This document shows positions 8,535 to 16,421 of a stretch of 39,653 bases of DNA, in pieces. The number at the start of each line of letters is the position of its first letter. Position 1 is the stretch's first letter. A model generated the notes under the pieces. That model made no database searches. It was not told the DNA's origin and worked only from the letters and a program-made list of their open reading frames with translations. The stretch is taken from contig JALHFX010000021.1 in NCBI GenBank assembly GCA_022837595.1, positions 1 to 39,653 on the forward strand, written 5' to 3'. The translations under genes and the position numbers were made by a program. This DNA is from Propionibacterium sp. (GTDB taxonomy: Bacteria; Actinomycetota; Actinomycetes; Propionibacteriales; Propionibacteriaceae).

Positions 8535-8843
8535 ATGTTCCCCGAAGGAATGGATATGAATGCGTTGCTGCAGCAGGCCCAGGCGATGCAGGCGCAGTTA
8601 CAGCAGGCCCAGGACGACCTGGCCAACTCGGTCTTCACCGGCACCGCGGGCGGCGATCTGGTTCAGGCGGTCGTCACCGGGGCCGGTGAGCTCGTCGGCT
8701 TGACTATCGACCCGAGCGCCGTTGATACCGACGACCTCGATTCGCTCAGCGATTTGATCATCGCCGCGGTGCGTGACGCGAACACCCAGGCCGCCAACCA
8801 GGCTCAGGCTTTGATGCCCGACCTCGGCGGTCTCGGAATCTGA
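8535..8843 (+). CDS. ybaB: YbaB/EbfC family nucleoid-associated protein
   Basis: This small 102-residue protein has the family layout: an N-terminal glutamine- and alanine-rich helix (LLQQAQAMQAQLQQAQDDL, about residues 6-24), a central beta sheet with GGDLVQAVVTGAGELVGLTI, and a C-terminal helix (DLIIAAVRDANTQAANQAQ). YbaB/EbfC proteins form dimers like small tweezers, bind DNA and are associated with the nucleoid. The gene almost always lies between dnaX and recR, as here, and is probably co-transcribed with both. The gap to recR is only 14 bases. The distance from the tau ORF is 60 bases, and a strong AAGGAG precedes the start. Confidence 0.93.
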   Translation: MFPEGMDMNALLQQAQAMQAQLQQAQDDLANSVFTGTAGGDLVQAVVTGAGELVGLTIDPSAVDTDDLDSLSDLIIAAVRDANTQAANQAQALMPDLGGLGI

Positions 8844-8857
8844 GAGGTCTGAGTTAG

Positions 8858-9457
8858 TTGTACGACGGTCCGGTTCAAGATCTGATCGATGAGCTCGGGC
8901 GCTTGCCCGGCGTCGGCCCCAAGAGCGCCCAGCGCATAGCTTTCTGGCTGCTGGATCAGCCGGCCGAAGATGTCGAACGGCTCGCGCATGCGTTGGTCGA
9001 AGTCAAGCAGAAGGTGCATTTCTGCGAACTCTGTTTCAACGTGACCGATCAGGAGATCTGTCGCATCTGCCGCGATCCTAGACGAGACGCCAGCGCGATC
9101 TGTGTGGTGGAAGAGAGCAAAGATGTGGTCGCGATCGAACGCACTCGTGAGTTCCGTGGACGCTATCACGTGCTCGGCGGTTCGATCAGCCCGATCGCCG
9201 GACGTGGGCCCGCTGACCTGCATATCGCCGAACTCGTGCGTCGGCTCAGCGACGACACCATCACCGAAGTGATCCTCGCGACCAACCCGAACCTCGAGGG
9301 GGAGGCTACCGCCACCTATCTCAGCCGCTTGCTCGGGCAAACCCCCGGTATCCAGATCACCAGGCTGGCCTCCGGTCTGCCCGTAGGAGCGGATCTCGAA
9401 TACGCGGATGAGGTTACTTTGGGCCGGGCCTTCAGCGGCCGCCGCTACGTCGACTGA
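8858..9457 (+). CDS. recR: Recombination mediator RecR
   Basis: The 199-residue product has the normal RecR length and architecture. A helix-hairpin-helix (LGRLPGVGPKSAQRIAF, about residues 11-27) is followed by a four-cysteine zinc finger (CELC, then CRIC, about 57-72). A Toprim domain comes next (CVVEESKDVVAIERT through GGSISPIAGRGP) and then the C-terminal Walker-B-like segment. RecR acts with RecO and RecF to load RecA onto SSB-coated single-stranded DNA at gaps. The start is a TTG at 8858, chosen because MYDGPVQDLIDELG is the conserved N-terminus and GAGAGG lies about 10 bases upstream. It is the last gene of the dnaX-ybaB-recR run and is followed by the 50-bp repeat array. Confidence 0.95.
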   Translation: MYDGPVQDLIDELGRLPGVGPKSAQRIAFWLLDQPAEDVERLAHALVEVKQKVHFCELCFNVTDQEICRICRDPRRDASAICVVEESKDVVAIERTREFRGRYHVLGGSISPIAGRGPADLHIAELVRRLSDDTITEVILATNPNLEGEATATYLSRLLGQTPGIQITRLASGLPVGADLEYADEVTLGRAFSGRRYVD

Positions 9458-9574
9458 ACTCGTTCGGCTGGTATTCGTCCGCGGCGTCGATGCTTCTCGC
9501 AGGACGATGGCCAGCGCGCCTCCAGCACCTAGGCAGAACGACCCGAGCCGGACGAAGCCAGCACCCATGGTTGT

Positions 9575-9845
9575 TCAGTGGCTACCGGAAACCCCAGCGG
9601 CTACCGAAAGGCGCAGTTTCGTCGATAGCAGCTACCGAGAATCCCAGCAGCTGCCGAAAAGCGTAGCGTCGTCGATAGCAGCTACCGAAAATCCCAGCAG
9701 CTGCCGAAAAGCGTAGCGTCGTCGATAGCAGCTACCGAAAATTCCAGCGGCTACCGAAAGGCGCAGCGTCGTCGACAGCGGCTACCAAGAATTCCAGCGG
9801 CTACCGAACATTCGGTAGCCTGCGCTGTTTTCGGTAGCTGCTGCG
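9575..9845. repeat. Tandem array of five 50-bp units with ten GCTACCGA-type motifs
   Basis: GCTACCG or GCTGCCG motifs start at 9581, 9600, 9631, 9650, 9681, 9700, 9731, 9750, 9781 and 9800. They alternate at 19 and 31 bases and so give an exact 50-bp period. The units at 9631-9680 and 9681-9730 are almost identical; the outer units diverge. Two inverted copies close the array: TTCGGTAGCC (9811-9820) and TTTTCGGTAGCTGCTG (9828-9843). The period is not a multiple of three, so the array cannot encode a repeated peptide. It lies between the 3' ends of two convergent genes. Confidence 0.9.
9799..9820. terminator. Perfect hairpin ending the 50-bp array
   Basis: GGCTACCGAA (9799-9808) and TTCGGTAGCC (9811-9820) form a perfect 10-bp stem with a 2-base gap. 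The second inverted copy at 9828-9843 could pair instead with any upstream unit; CAGCTACCGAAAA at 9679-9691 is one example. It may terminate recR and the opposing gene. Confidence 0.5.
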
Positions 9846-9966
9846 GGTGTGGCTGGGGTGAGGTCAGGCATCAAGACTGTGCGGGTCAGGATCCAGCCCG
9901 GCTTCTATTTCTCGTGCTCACCGCCAGGAGCGACGATGGAATCGCGGGTCATGGATCCGCACAGGG

Positions 9967-10689
9967 TTACTTCTCCGTGTACTCGACGCCACGCTCCAAC
10001 CGGATCACGCTCACTGCACCCCAGAATCCCAGGCCGTTGATGATCACGCGCGGGTTACCATCGGGTGCACGCTTGGTCGGCTTCGCCATTCTCGGTTTCT
10101 CCCATCCGAAGCCTCCCATGAAGCCGATACCGTTCACGTCGACCTCCATCTCGGGCGGGACGATGACGTTGGTGCCACCCATGATCGCGAAACAGGTGAT
10201 TACGATCGTGTCGCTGGTGAAGATGGCCTCGCGCAGGTCGATCTCAGTGGCGCCCCACACGGCGATCGAGACGTGATTGGGTGCGATCGTCCATTCGGCG
10301 GCTCTCTCGACCCCACTCATGACTCCGAACGACAGGGCGGTTCCTTTGGTGCCTTCGGGGGCATAGACGGCCGGCAAAGCCGGCTCATCACCTTCGGACT
10401 GCCAGCTGTCCTGAACGACCATCTCGTCCGAATATGCCGGCGATTGGTAGCTGACCACATCGACATCCGACGGCGTGCTCGCGGCGGTTAACCCACCGAG
10501 ATCCCCGAGCAGCGCGTCCAGCTCGTCCAGGTAAACCGCGGTCAGCGCCTGCGGGCTGCGCTCCTGGAACTCATCACGGTTGATGCGTCCCTCACGCCAC
10601 GCCCGGGTCAGCGCCTCGATGGTCTGCTGACGGTTGGCGTCACTAGCCCGTATTCGCGGTGAATCCCGAAAGTGCTCATCTTGGCCCAT
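9967..10689 (-). CDS. DUF1707 and LiaF-like C-terminal domain protein
   Basis: The 240-residue product starts with a DUF1707 domain (about residues 10-60: IRASDANRQQTIEALTRAW, then EGRINRDEFQERSPQAL), a short actinobacterial module often fused to membrane or stress proteins. The C-terminal ~115 residues (from VSIAVWGATEIDLREA to AVSVIRLERG) resemble the beta-stranded DUF2154/LiaF-type cell-wall-active antibiotic response domain, with repeated GG-containing turns (IMGGTNVIVPP, FMGGFGWEK). No transmembrane segment is visible, so it is probably cytoplasmic or peripheral. A role in envelope stress is only inferred from LiaF. The start ATG has no convincing ribosome binding site. A perfect 19-bp hairpin lies between it and the pyruvate carboxylase gene upstream. 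Confidence 0.8.
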   Translation of the reverse strand: MGQDEHFRDSPRIRASDANRQQTIEALTRAWREGRINRDEFQERSPQALTAVYLDELDALLGDLGGLTAASTPSDVDVVSYQSPAYSDEMVVQDSWQSEGDEPALPAVYAPEGTKGTALSFGVMSGVERAAEWTIAPNHVSIAVWGATEIDLREAIFTSDTIVITCFAIMGGTNVIVPPEMEVDVNGIGFMGGFGWEKPRMAKPTKRAPDGNPRVIINGLGFWGAVSVIRLERGVEYTEK

Positions 10690-10720
10690 GAATCAACTCT
10701 ATTGCTCTATTACGCCAGGG

Positions 10721-10769
10721 GAGCCGCGCCTACACGTGACTGCTAGTAAATCACGTGTAGGCGCGGCTC
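10721..10769 (-). terminator. Perfect 19-bp inverted repeat after pyc
   Basis: The arms at 10721-10739 and 10751-10769 are exact reverse complements over 19 bases (GAGCCGCGCCTACACGTGA on the + strand), with an 11-base loop. It begins 45 bases after the pyc stop and ends 32 bases before the ATG of the next gene. It is most likely a transcription terminator of pyc. It has no U-tract. The CACGTG core at the arm tips could alternatively be an operator. Confidence 0.75.
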
Positions 10770-10813
10770 GATGAGGGGTGCGCGACAGAGGCGTTCGCCA
10801 CCCAGTCTCCGGA

Positions 10814-13800
10814 TCAGCCGATCTCCAGCAGCAGATCGCCTCCCTCGACCGCCTGGGTGCGTCCGATGGCCAGGCGATTGACCGTTCCCGCTATCGGCGA
10901 GGTAATGGCGGCTTCCATCTTCATTGCTTCGATGGTCGCAACCTGTTGGCCCGCGGCGACTTCATCGCCGGGCTCGACAATCAACGTCACGACTCCAGCG
11001 AACGGTGCCGCGATCTGGCCAGGCGCTGCCGGATCAGCGCGCTCGACCAAGTCGACCACGGAACCGACGGATTCGTCGCGCACCGAAAGCACCCGCAGCT
11101 GCCCGTTCACAGTGCACATCACCTGCCGTAGCCCGCGAGCATCGGCATTCCCGATGGCCTGAATCCCTAGTAGGAGCGACTTGCCACGTTCGAGCTTGAC
11201 CTCGATCTCATCGCCCAGCTCGATCCCGTAAAGGAACTCCTGGGTTGGGATCGCAGAAAGGTCAGAGTATCGCTCGATAGATGACTCGTATTCGCGCAGC
11301 GGGGTTGGGAATAGGAGCTGACTGAGGGTTCGCCTCGGATTGTCTGCGAGTTCGCTGCGTTGCTCCTCGGTGAGATTGAGAACCGGAGCCTTTGCGATGC
11401 GTCCGGCAAGGGCTTTCGTCCGGAATGGCTCGGGCCAGCCGCCGGGCGGGGTACCCAGATCACCGTTGAGGAAGCCGATGACCGAGTCGGGTATGTCGTA
11501 ATTCTGGGGGTTCGATTCGAAGTCTTCAGGATCGGCGTTACGTCCGACCAGCGCCAGCGCTAGATCGCCGACGACCTTGGACGACGGAGTCACTTTGACG
11601 ATGTGTCCCAGGATCTTGTCGGCAGCGGCGTACATCTCTTCCACCGCTTCGAACCGGTCACCCATTCCCAGCGCGATGGCTTGTTGGCGTAGATTCGACA
11701 GCTGCCCACCGGGGATCTCATGCAAATACACCCGGCCGGTCGGTCCGGGAAGTCCCGCTTCGAAGGGGTGGTACATCTCGCGCATGGCTAGGAAATAGGG
11801 TTCGAGAGCGGTGACCGCGTCGAGACTCAGGCCGGTGTCGCGGTCGGTATCCTCCAACGCTGCGACGAGTGCCGACATGGAGACTTGGGATGTCGTGCCG
11901 GCCATCGATGCCGAGGCGACATCGACCGCGTCCACACCCGCGTTGATCGCGGCGATCAACGTGGCAAGCTGTCCGCCCGCAGTGTCGTGAGTGTGCAAGT
12001 GCACCGGCAGATCGAAGTTACTGCGCAATGCACCGACCAGCTTCGCCGCTGCTGGTGCCCGCAGCAGCCCGGCCATATCCTTGATCGCCAGCACGTGGGC
12101 GCCGGCGTTGACCAAGTCTTCCGCCAGCCGCAGATAGTAGTCGAGCGTGTAAAGCCGTTCGTTCGGTGAGGTCATATTGCCCGTGTAACACAGGGCGGCC
12201 TCAGCAACTGCATGATCGGTTTCCAGTACCGCATCGATGGCCGGACGGATCTGATCGACGTTATTCAGTGCATCGAAGATACGGAAGACGTCGATTCCCG
12301 AACGTGCTGCCTCCAGGACGAATGCCCGGGTCACCTGGAGGGGGTAGGGCGTGTAGCCGACGGTATTGCGTCCGCGTAGCAGCATCTGGAGCGGAAGATT
12401 AGGCATCGCGGCGTGCAGCTCGTCCAGCCGCTCCCACGGATCCTCCTTGAGGAAACGCAGAGCCACATCGTAGGTAGCCCCACCCCAAGCCTCCACGCTG
12501 AGCAACTGCGGTAGCGTCCGTGCCACGACCGGAGCCGCCCACATCAGATCCCTGGTGCGTACCCGGGTAGCCAGCAGCGACTGATGAGCATCCCGGAAGG
12601 TCGTGTCGGTGACTGCCACTGCCTGGCGATTGCGGAGTTCGGCCGCCCAGCCTTCGGGGCCAAGATCCAGAAGCCGTTGCCGGGAGCCGTCCGGCGGTGC
12701 GTCAGTGGTCGATATCGACGGTAGCTTACTGACGGGGCGTACCTGGGTCGGATGCTCGCCCTGAGGGTGATTCACGGTGACTTCCGCCAGATAGGTCAAC
12801 AGCTTCGTCCCGCGATCACCGGGAATGTGGCTGTGCAATAGGTGGGGGCGCTCATCAATGAATGAGGTCGTGACTCCGCCGGCGAGGAAGTCGGGATCGG
12901 AGAGTACCGCTTCGAGGAAGGGGATATTGGTTGTCACGCCGCGGACGCGGAACTCGCTCAAGGCCCGGTAGGCACGCTGGGCAGCATTGCGCAGATCCGA
13001 TCCCCGGCAGGTCAACTTGACCAACATCGAATCGAAATGGGCGCTGATCGTGGAACCCGCGAAGACGACTCCGCCATCGAGGCGAACCCCGCCACCGCCA
13101 GGAGTCCGATAGACCAGGATGGTGCCGGTGTCCGGACGGAAACCGTTTGCCGGATCTTCGGTCGTGATCCGGCATTGCAGAGCGGTGCCCCTGACCTTAA
13201 TTGATTGCTGCTCAAGACCCATGTCACGCAGCGATTCCCCAGCGGCGATTCTGATCTGCGCACTCACCAGATCGACATTGGTCACCTCTTCAGTGACGGT
13301 GTGCTCGACCTGGATCCGCGGGTTCATTTCGATGAAGACGTAGCGGCCGTCGGCCCCGACGAGGAACTCGACTGTGCCTGCGTTCACGTAGCCGATGTGC
13401 CTGGCGAAGCGTACGGCATCTTCACAGATCCGCTGACGCAGATCGGGATCAAGATTGGGTGCCGGCGCAACCTCAACGACCTTCTGGTGCCGGCGTTGAA
13501 CCGAACAATCACGCTCATAGAGGTGAATGACGTCGCCCGTCTTATCGCCGAGTATCTGAACTTCGATATGTCTGGGATCGATGACGGCTGGTTCAAGGTA
13601 CATCCTCGAATCTCCGAATGCCGATTCTGATTCCCGCTGGGCCTCACTGAGCGCGTCAGCCAGATTCGCGGGATCGTCGACGCGACGCATGCCTCGACCG
13701 CCGCCACCACTGACCGCCTTCACGAACAGCGGAAAGCCGATTTGGTCGGCCGCGGCAAGGAGCGTTGCCAGATCTTCGCTTGGTTCCGATCCGGTGAGAG

Positions 13801-14191
13801 TCGGCAGCCCGGCCTCCTGTGCGGCAGCGATTGCGCGCGACTTGTTGCCGGTGAGAGAGAGGATATTGTGATCAGGCCCGATGAATGCGATGCCGGCGTT
13901 CTCACAGGCCTCGGCTAGATCGGGATTCTCGGATAGGAAGCCATAACCGGGGTAGATTGCGTCGGATTCAGAATCGATTGCCGCAGCGATGATGCCATCG
14001 ATGTCCAGATAGGCTCGCACCGGACGACCGTGTTCGCCGATCTCATAAGATTCGTCGGCTTTCAGCCGGTACTCGGCATGCCTGTCTTCGTAGGGGAAGA
14101 CCGCGACGGTGGTGATGCCAAGCTCTTTGGCGGCTCGGAATGCACGCACCGCGATCTCACCGCGGTTTGCGACCAGAATCTTCTGAAACAC
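10814..14191 (-). CDS. pyc: Pyruvate carboxylase
   Basis: This 1125-residue biotin enzyme converts pyruvate, bicarbonate and ATP to oxaloacetate, refilling the TCA cycle and supplying C4 acids. The domains are in the standard single-chain order. The biotin carboxylase/ATP-grasp part covers about residues 1-450 (FQKILVANRGEIAVRAFRAA; glycine loop SGGGGRGMRR; EMNPRIQVEHTVTE). The carboxyltransferase TIM barrel begins near 525 (TDTTFRDAHQSLLATR, with metal-binding HLHTHDTAGGQ further on). A tetramerisation region follows, then the biotin carrier domain, whose EAMKMEA lysine is near residue 1089. The start is GTG at 14191, preceded by GAGGAGG (14196-14202). The downstream hairpin at 10721-10769 ends the unit. 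The AspT-like transporter is encoded just upstream in the same direction, 78 bases away, so co-transcription is likely. Confidence 0.97.
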   Translation of the reverse strand: MFQKILVANRGEIAVRAFRAAKELGITTVAVFPYEDRHAEYRLKADESYEIGEHGRPVRAYLDIDGIIAAAIDSESDAIYPGYGFLSENPDLAEACENAGIAFIGPDHNILSLTGNKSRAIAAAQEAGLPTLTGSEPSEDLATLLAAADQIGFPLFVKAVSGGGGRGMRRVDDPANLADALSEAQRESESAFGDSRMYLEPAVIDPRHIEVQILGDKTGDVIHLYERDCSVQRRHQKVVEVAPAPNLDPDLRQRICEDAVRFARHIGYVNAGTVEFLVGADGRYVFIEMNPRIQVEHTVTEEVTNVDLVSAQIRIAAGESLRDMGLEQQSIKVRGTALQCRITTEDPANGFRPDTGTILVYRTPGGGGVRLDGGVVFAGSTISAHFDSMLVKLTCRGSDLRNAAQRAYRALSEFRVRGVTTNIPFLEAVLSDPDFLAGGVTTSFIDERPHLLHSHIPGDRGTKLLTYLAEVTVNHPQGEHPTQVRPVSKLPSISTTDAPPDGSRQRLLDLGPEGWAAELRNRQAVAVTDTTFRDAHQSLLATRVRTRDLMWAAPVVARTLPQLLSVEAWGGATYDVALRFLKEDPWERLDELHAAMPNLPLQMLLRGRNTVGYTPYPLQVTRAFVLEAARSGIDVFRIFDALNNVDQIRPAIDAVLETDHAVAEAALCYTGNMTSPNERLYTLDYYLRLAEDLVNAGAHVLAIKDMAGLLRAPAAAKLVGALRSNFDLPVHLHTHDTAGGQLATLIAAINAGVDAVDVASASMAGTTSQVSMSALVAALEDTDRDTGLSLDAVTALEPYFLAMREMYHPFEAGLPGPTGRVYLHEIPGGQLSNLRQQAIALGMGDRFEAVEEMYAAADKILGHIVKVTPSSKVVGDLALALVGRNADPEDFESNPQNYDIPDSVIGFLNGDLGTPPGGWPEPFRTKALAGRIAKAPVLNLTEEQRSELADNPRRTLSQLLFPTPLREYESSIERYSDLSAIPTQEFLYGIELGDEIEVKLERGKSLLLGIQAIGNADARGLRQVMCTVNGQLRVLSVRDESVGSVVDLVERADPAAPGQIAAPFAGVVTLIVEPGDEVAAGQQVATIEAMKMEAAITSPIAGTVNRLAIGRTQAVEGGDLLLEIG

Positions 14192-14195
14192 TATT

Positions 14196-14202
14196 CCTCC
14201 TC
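14196..14202 (-). promoter_or_regulatory. Ribosome binding site of pyc
   Basis: GAGGAGG on the - strand lies 4 bases before the GTG at 14191 and decides this non-ATG start. Confidence 0.75.
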
Positions 14203-14269
14203 GAGAAGGGCATACACGAGACGCTCGTGTGCTTTCATTGTGGATGTTTTTGGGCAGGTCAGAGGGGTT

Positions 14270-15853
14270 TTAGCCGAGCAGTACCAGTAGCTGGGCGAGC
14301 AGGATCTTTCCGATCATCGCGCTGGGATAGACCAATGCGTAGCCGAGCGAGACACGGTTGTCGTAGCTGGTGCGGACATTTGCGAAGGCAAGGAGAGCCG
14401 GCTGCGTCTGTGCACCGCCCAATTGGCCGGCGAGTTGAGTCCAGTCGGTGCGATGAATGAGCCGCGGCGCCAATAACAAGGTGATGCCGGCGGTCCCTGT
14501 GATGATGAAGCCCAATATCGCTGATTTGAGCCCAACACTGGACGACAGCGCTTCGGGAAACGCGATTCCGGCTTTGGTTCCCGCGTAGGCCAAGAAGACC
14601 AGCATCCCTAAGTTGGATAGCGAGTGCGCGGCCGCCGTGGACATAGTGATGGGGTACCGACCAATCCTGCCCAGCCGCCCAAATACCAACCCCGAGATCA
14701 ATGTGCCCACTGCCAAGCCCAGAGAGAACGACCCGGTCGGTAACGGAATCGAGATCAGGCCGAGTAAGACACCTACGGTCAGCCCCAAGGCCAGCCCGAT
14801 GGGATTGATATCGGAGAATCCCCGCTCAGAATCGCCCAAGTAAGTGCGGACCGACGTCATCTTGTCGCGCGGGCCGACCACACGCAGCCGGTCTCCCATC
14901 TGAAGGACGAAGTCAGAGGTTGGAATGAGATCGACATCACCTCGCCGGACCCGAGTGACGTGGGTGCCGAACTTTTCGCGCAACTGCAGGTTCGCCAGCG
15001 GTATTCCAGCCAGTTTCGAGCGCGATAGTGTCACCCTGTTCGAGTCCAGCTGTGAGCGGTCGCCGATGAGATCGACGCTCGAGGTGTGACCAAGCCGTTT
15101 GGTTACCTCTTCCAGCACATCGGCGGGTCCGACGGCGCTGAACAGATCGTCTCGTCCGAGGGTCTCTTGGACGCTTGGAACATGCACGGGCTCGCGGTAG
15201 TGCTTCATTCTGGTGATAGTGAGATGACCGGCATATTTGTCCAGCAGCTCGCCCACTACGACCGAATCGTCGGTGTCGACCCTGATGGTACGCTGTTCGA
15301 TTTTCTGGACGCCACTGGTCCCGGTGCTCTTCCCGCGCTTCAAGGCGAACGCCGTGGCCAAGAGCATGCCGATGACGCCCCACAGATAGCTGATGGAATA
15401 CCCGACGGCCGGTATTTCGGCTTCTCCGGCGGTCTCGCTCGCAGCGGCGAGCGCGGGTGTGTTCGTCAGGGCACCTGCGAATGTTCCGGCCACCAACGGG
15501 TTGGGCAGCCCGAGCGCCCTGCCGGCGATTCCTGCGACCAGGGCCGTGACCACCAGACATGTCAAGGTGGTCAACATGACCGGCCAGCCTCGTCGCAGCG
15601 AGCCGAAGAAGTTGGGCCCTGATGTCAGCCCCACCGTGTAGGTGAACAGGATGAGCCCGAAGCTGCCCAGGACTTCGGGGATCGCGAGCTCCACCCCATT
15701 GGTGATCCCCCAGGCGGTTATCGCGATGGTGGCGAAGAGCACGGCGGCTGGCCCGAGATTGGCTCCGGCGATGCTGATCTGACCGATCAGCGAGCCGATG
15801 AGCAACAGCAGGGTGAGGAAGAGCAGGGGGTGCTCGGCCAGAAGGTGCAACAT
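14270..15853 (-). CDS. AspT/YidE/YbjL-family carboxylate transporter
   Basis: The 527-residue membrane protein has the AspT-family layout. An N-terminal block of about five helices (LFLTLLLLIGSLIGQI onward) is followed by a central cytoplasmic region with two TrkA-C/RCK_C-like modules (about residues 185-345, ending in FVLQMGDRLRVVG). A second, duplicated membrane block starts near GLALGLTVGVLLGLI. Known members include the aspartate:alanine antiporter AspT and the succinate exporter SucE of Corynebacterium. The setting next to pyruvate carboxylase suggests a C4-dicarboxylate such as succinate or aspartate, but substrate cannot be read from sequence. The start is ATG 15853, with AGGAG 5 bases upstream; the frame is open a further 23 codons but lacks a signal there. 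Confidence 0.88.
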   Translation of the reverse strand: MLHLLAEHPLLFLTLLLLIGSLIGQISIAGANLGPAAVLFATIAITAWGITNGVELAIPEVLGSFGLILFTYTVGLTSGPNFFGSLRRGWPVMLTTLTCLVVTALVAGIAGRALGLPNPLVAGTFAGALTNTPALAAASETAGEAEIPAVGYSISYLWGVIGMLLATAFALKRGKSTGTSGVQKIEQRTIRVDTDDSVVVGELLDKYAGHLTITRMKHYREPVHVPSVQETLGRDDLFSAVGPADVLEEVTKRLGHTSSVDLIGDRSQLDSNRVTLSRSKLAGIPLANLQLREKFGTHVTRVRRGDVDLIPTSDFVLQMGDRLRVVGPRDKMTSVRTYLGDSERGFSDINPIGLALGLTVGVLLGLISIPLPTGSFSLGLAVGTLISGLVFGRLGRIGRYPITMSTAAAHSLSNLGMLVFLAYAGTKAGIAFPEALSSSVGLKSAILGFIITGTAGITLLLAPRLIHRTDWTQLAGQLGGAQTQPALLAFANVRTSYDNRVSLGYALVYPSAMIGKILLAQLLVLLG

Positions 15854-16213
15854 GAATGCTCCTTGCTCGCGGACGATCGAGACAGAAGGCGGTCTGACTT
15901 GTCGTCGGCGAGGACGCATCACAGTTGCGGCACAGCGTGGAGTCTCACCACGTTTCCCTACCCGAGCCAGGACCCGATCCCTGGTGCCTCGAGAACCGAG
16001 TCACCGGTTCTCGAGCAACGCTAGCAGTAGCTGGTCGGATTGCGATAGAGGTTTGGGCAGATGAACTTATTATCTTTTACCTTGTGATGTCCATGTTGTT
16101 CCACGCAGCCGGCCGAGATGGTGGGGAGAGGCGCCCATTGTTGCGTCGGCCTTCGTTCTCGAGGTCGACTACCCGCATAAACCGTCGGTTTCGTCTCTCA
16201 TCGATGTGCCGCC
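15854..16213. other. Intergenic region between divergent aspT-like gene and ileS leader
   Basis: No gene is visible. It contains the 11-bp inverted repeat at 15988-16015 and an AT-rich patch around 16061-16080. On the - strand that patch gives GATAAT (16069-16074), a possible -10 for the transporter gene, but with no convincing -35. The rest shows nothing recognisable. Confidence 0.5.
15988..16015. promoter_or_regulatory. Perfect 11-bp inverted repeat, possible operator
   Basis: CTCGAGAACCG (15988-15998) and CGGTTCTCGAG (16005-16015) are exact inverted repeats around a 6-base spacer. They lie 135 bases upstream of the transporter ATG and about 200 bases upstream of the ileS T-box. The symmetric arms and short spacer would fit a dimeric repressor site, or a leader hairpin of the transporter mRNA. 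Confidence 0.45.
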
Positions 16214-16219
16214 TACACT
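16214..16219 (+). promoter_or_regulatory. Possible -10 element for the ileS leader
   Basis: TACACT lies just before the first bases of the T-box structure. A weak TTTCGT at 16189-16194 is the only -35 candidate, with a 19-base spacer. Confidence 0.35.
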
Positions 16220-16225
16220 AGGATC

Positions 16226-16421
16226 CGCACCTGCAAGGCGTCGATGAGGCGATCACCTCGGAGCTGCCGGAAGAACGGTCGGGAAACCGACTCATTAGAA
16301 CCGGCCGCAGTGCGCGAATGAAGTGGGGTCTCGAGGCTTCTCGTGTCCCAACAGGGGTGGTACCGCGGACGCCCGACCGGCGCGTTCGTCCCTTGATCGG
16401 TTTTCGACGAGGGATTTCTTC
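16226..16421 (+). promoter_or_regulatory. T-box riboswitch, isoleucine-specific, ultrashort stem I, translational
   Basis: The leader contains the T-box core GGGGTGGTACCGCGG at 16353-16367, whose TGGT bulge pairs with the acceptor end of uncharged tRNA. At 16247-16258 a GAGG/CCTC stem holds the loop CGATCA, presenting ATC (16252-16254) as an isoleucine specifier codon. This is the ultrashort stem I of actinobacterial ileS T-boxes. The segment GGTCGG-GAAA-CCGAC at 16268-16281 forms the next hairpin. Near the gene, TCCCTTG (16389-16395) can pair with CGAGGGA (16408-16414), which covers the Shine-Dalgarno GAGGGA. Control is therefore expected at translation initiation: uncharged tRNA-Ile frees the ribosome site. 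Confidence 0.93.

Larger units (their letters stand above)
9458..9966. other. 509-bp intergenic region between convergent recR and the DUF1707/LiaF-like gene
   Basis: I see no credible gene here. The left part holds an imperfect long-range inverted repeat: GCTGG with TTCGTCCG (9467-9481) against CGGACGAA with CCAGC (9549-9562). The middle is the 50-bp repeat array with its terminal inverted copies. The right part (9845-9966) shows no recognisable element. Confidence 0.7.

Noticed and set aside
9408..9716. A 102-codon frame through the start of the 50-bp array
   Set aside because: It overlaps the recR end and enters the repeats, whose 50-bp period shifts frame in every unit; the sequence behaves as noncoding.
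9575..9845. CRISPR array
   Set aside because: Units are contiguous 50-bp repeats with internal half-repeats and no unique spacers, and no cas gene is present.
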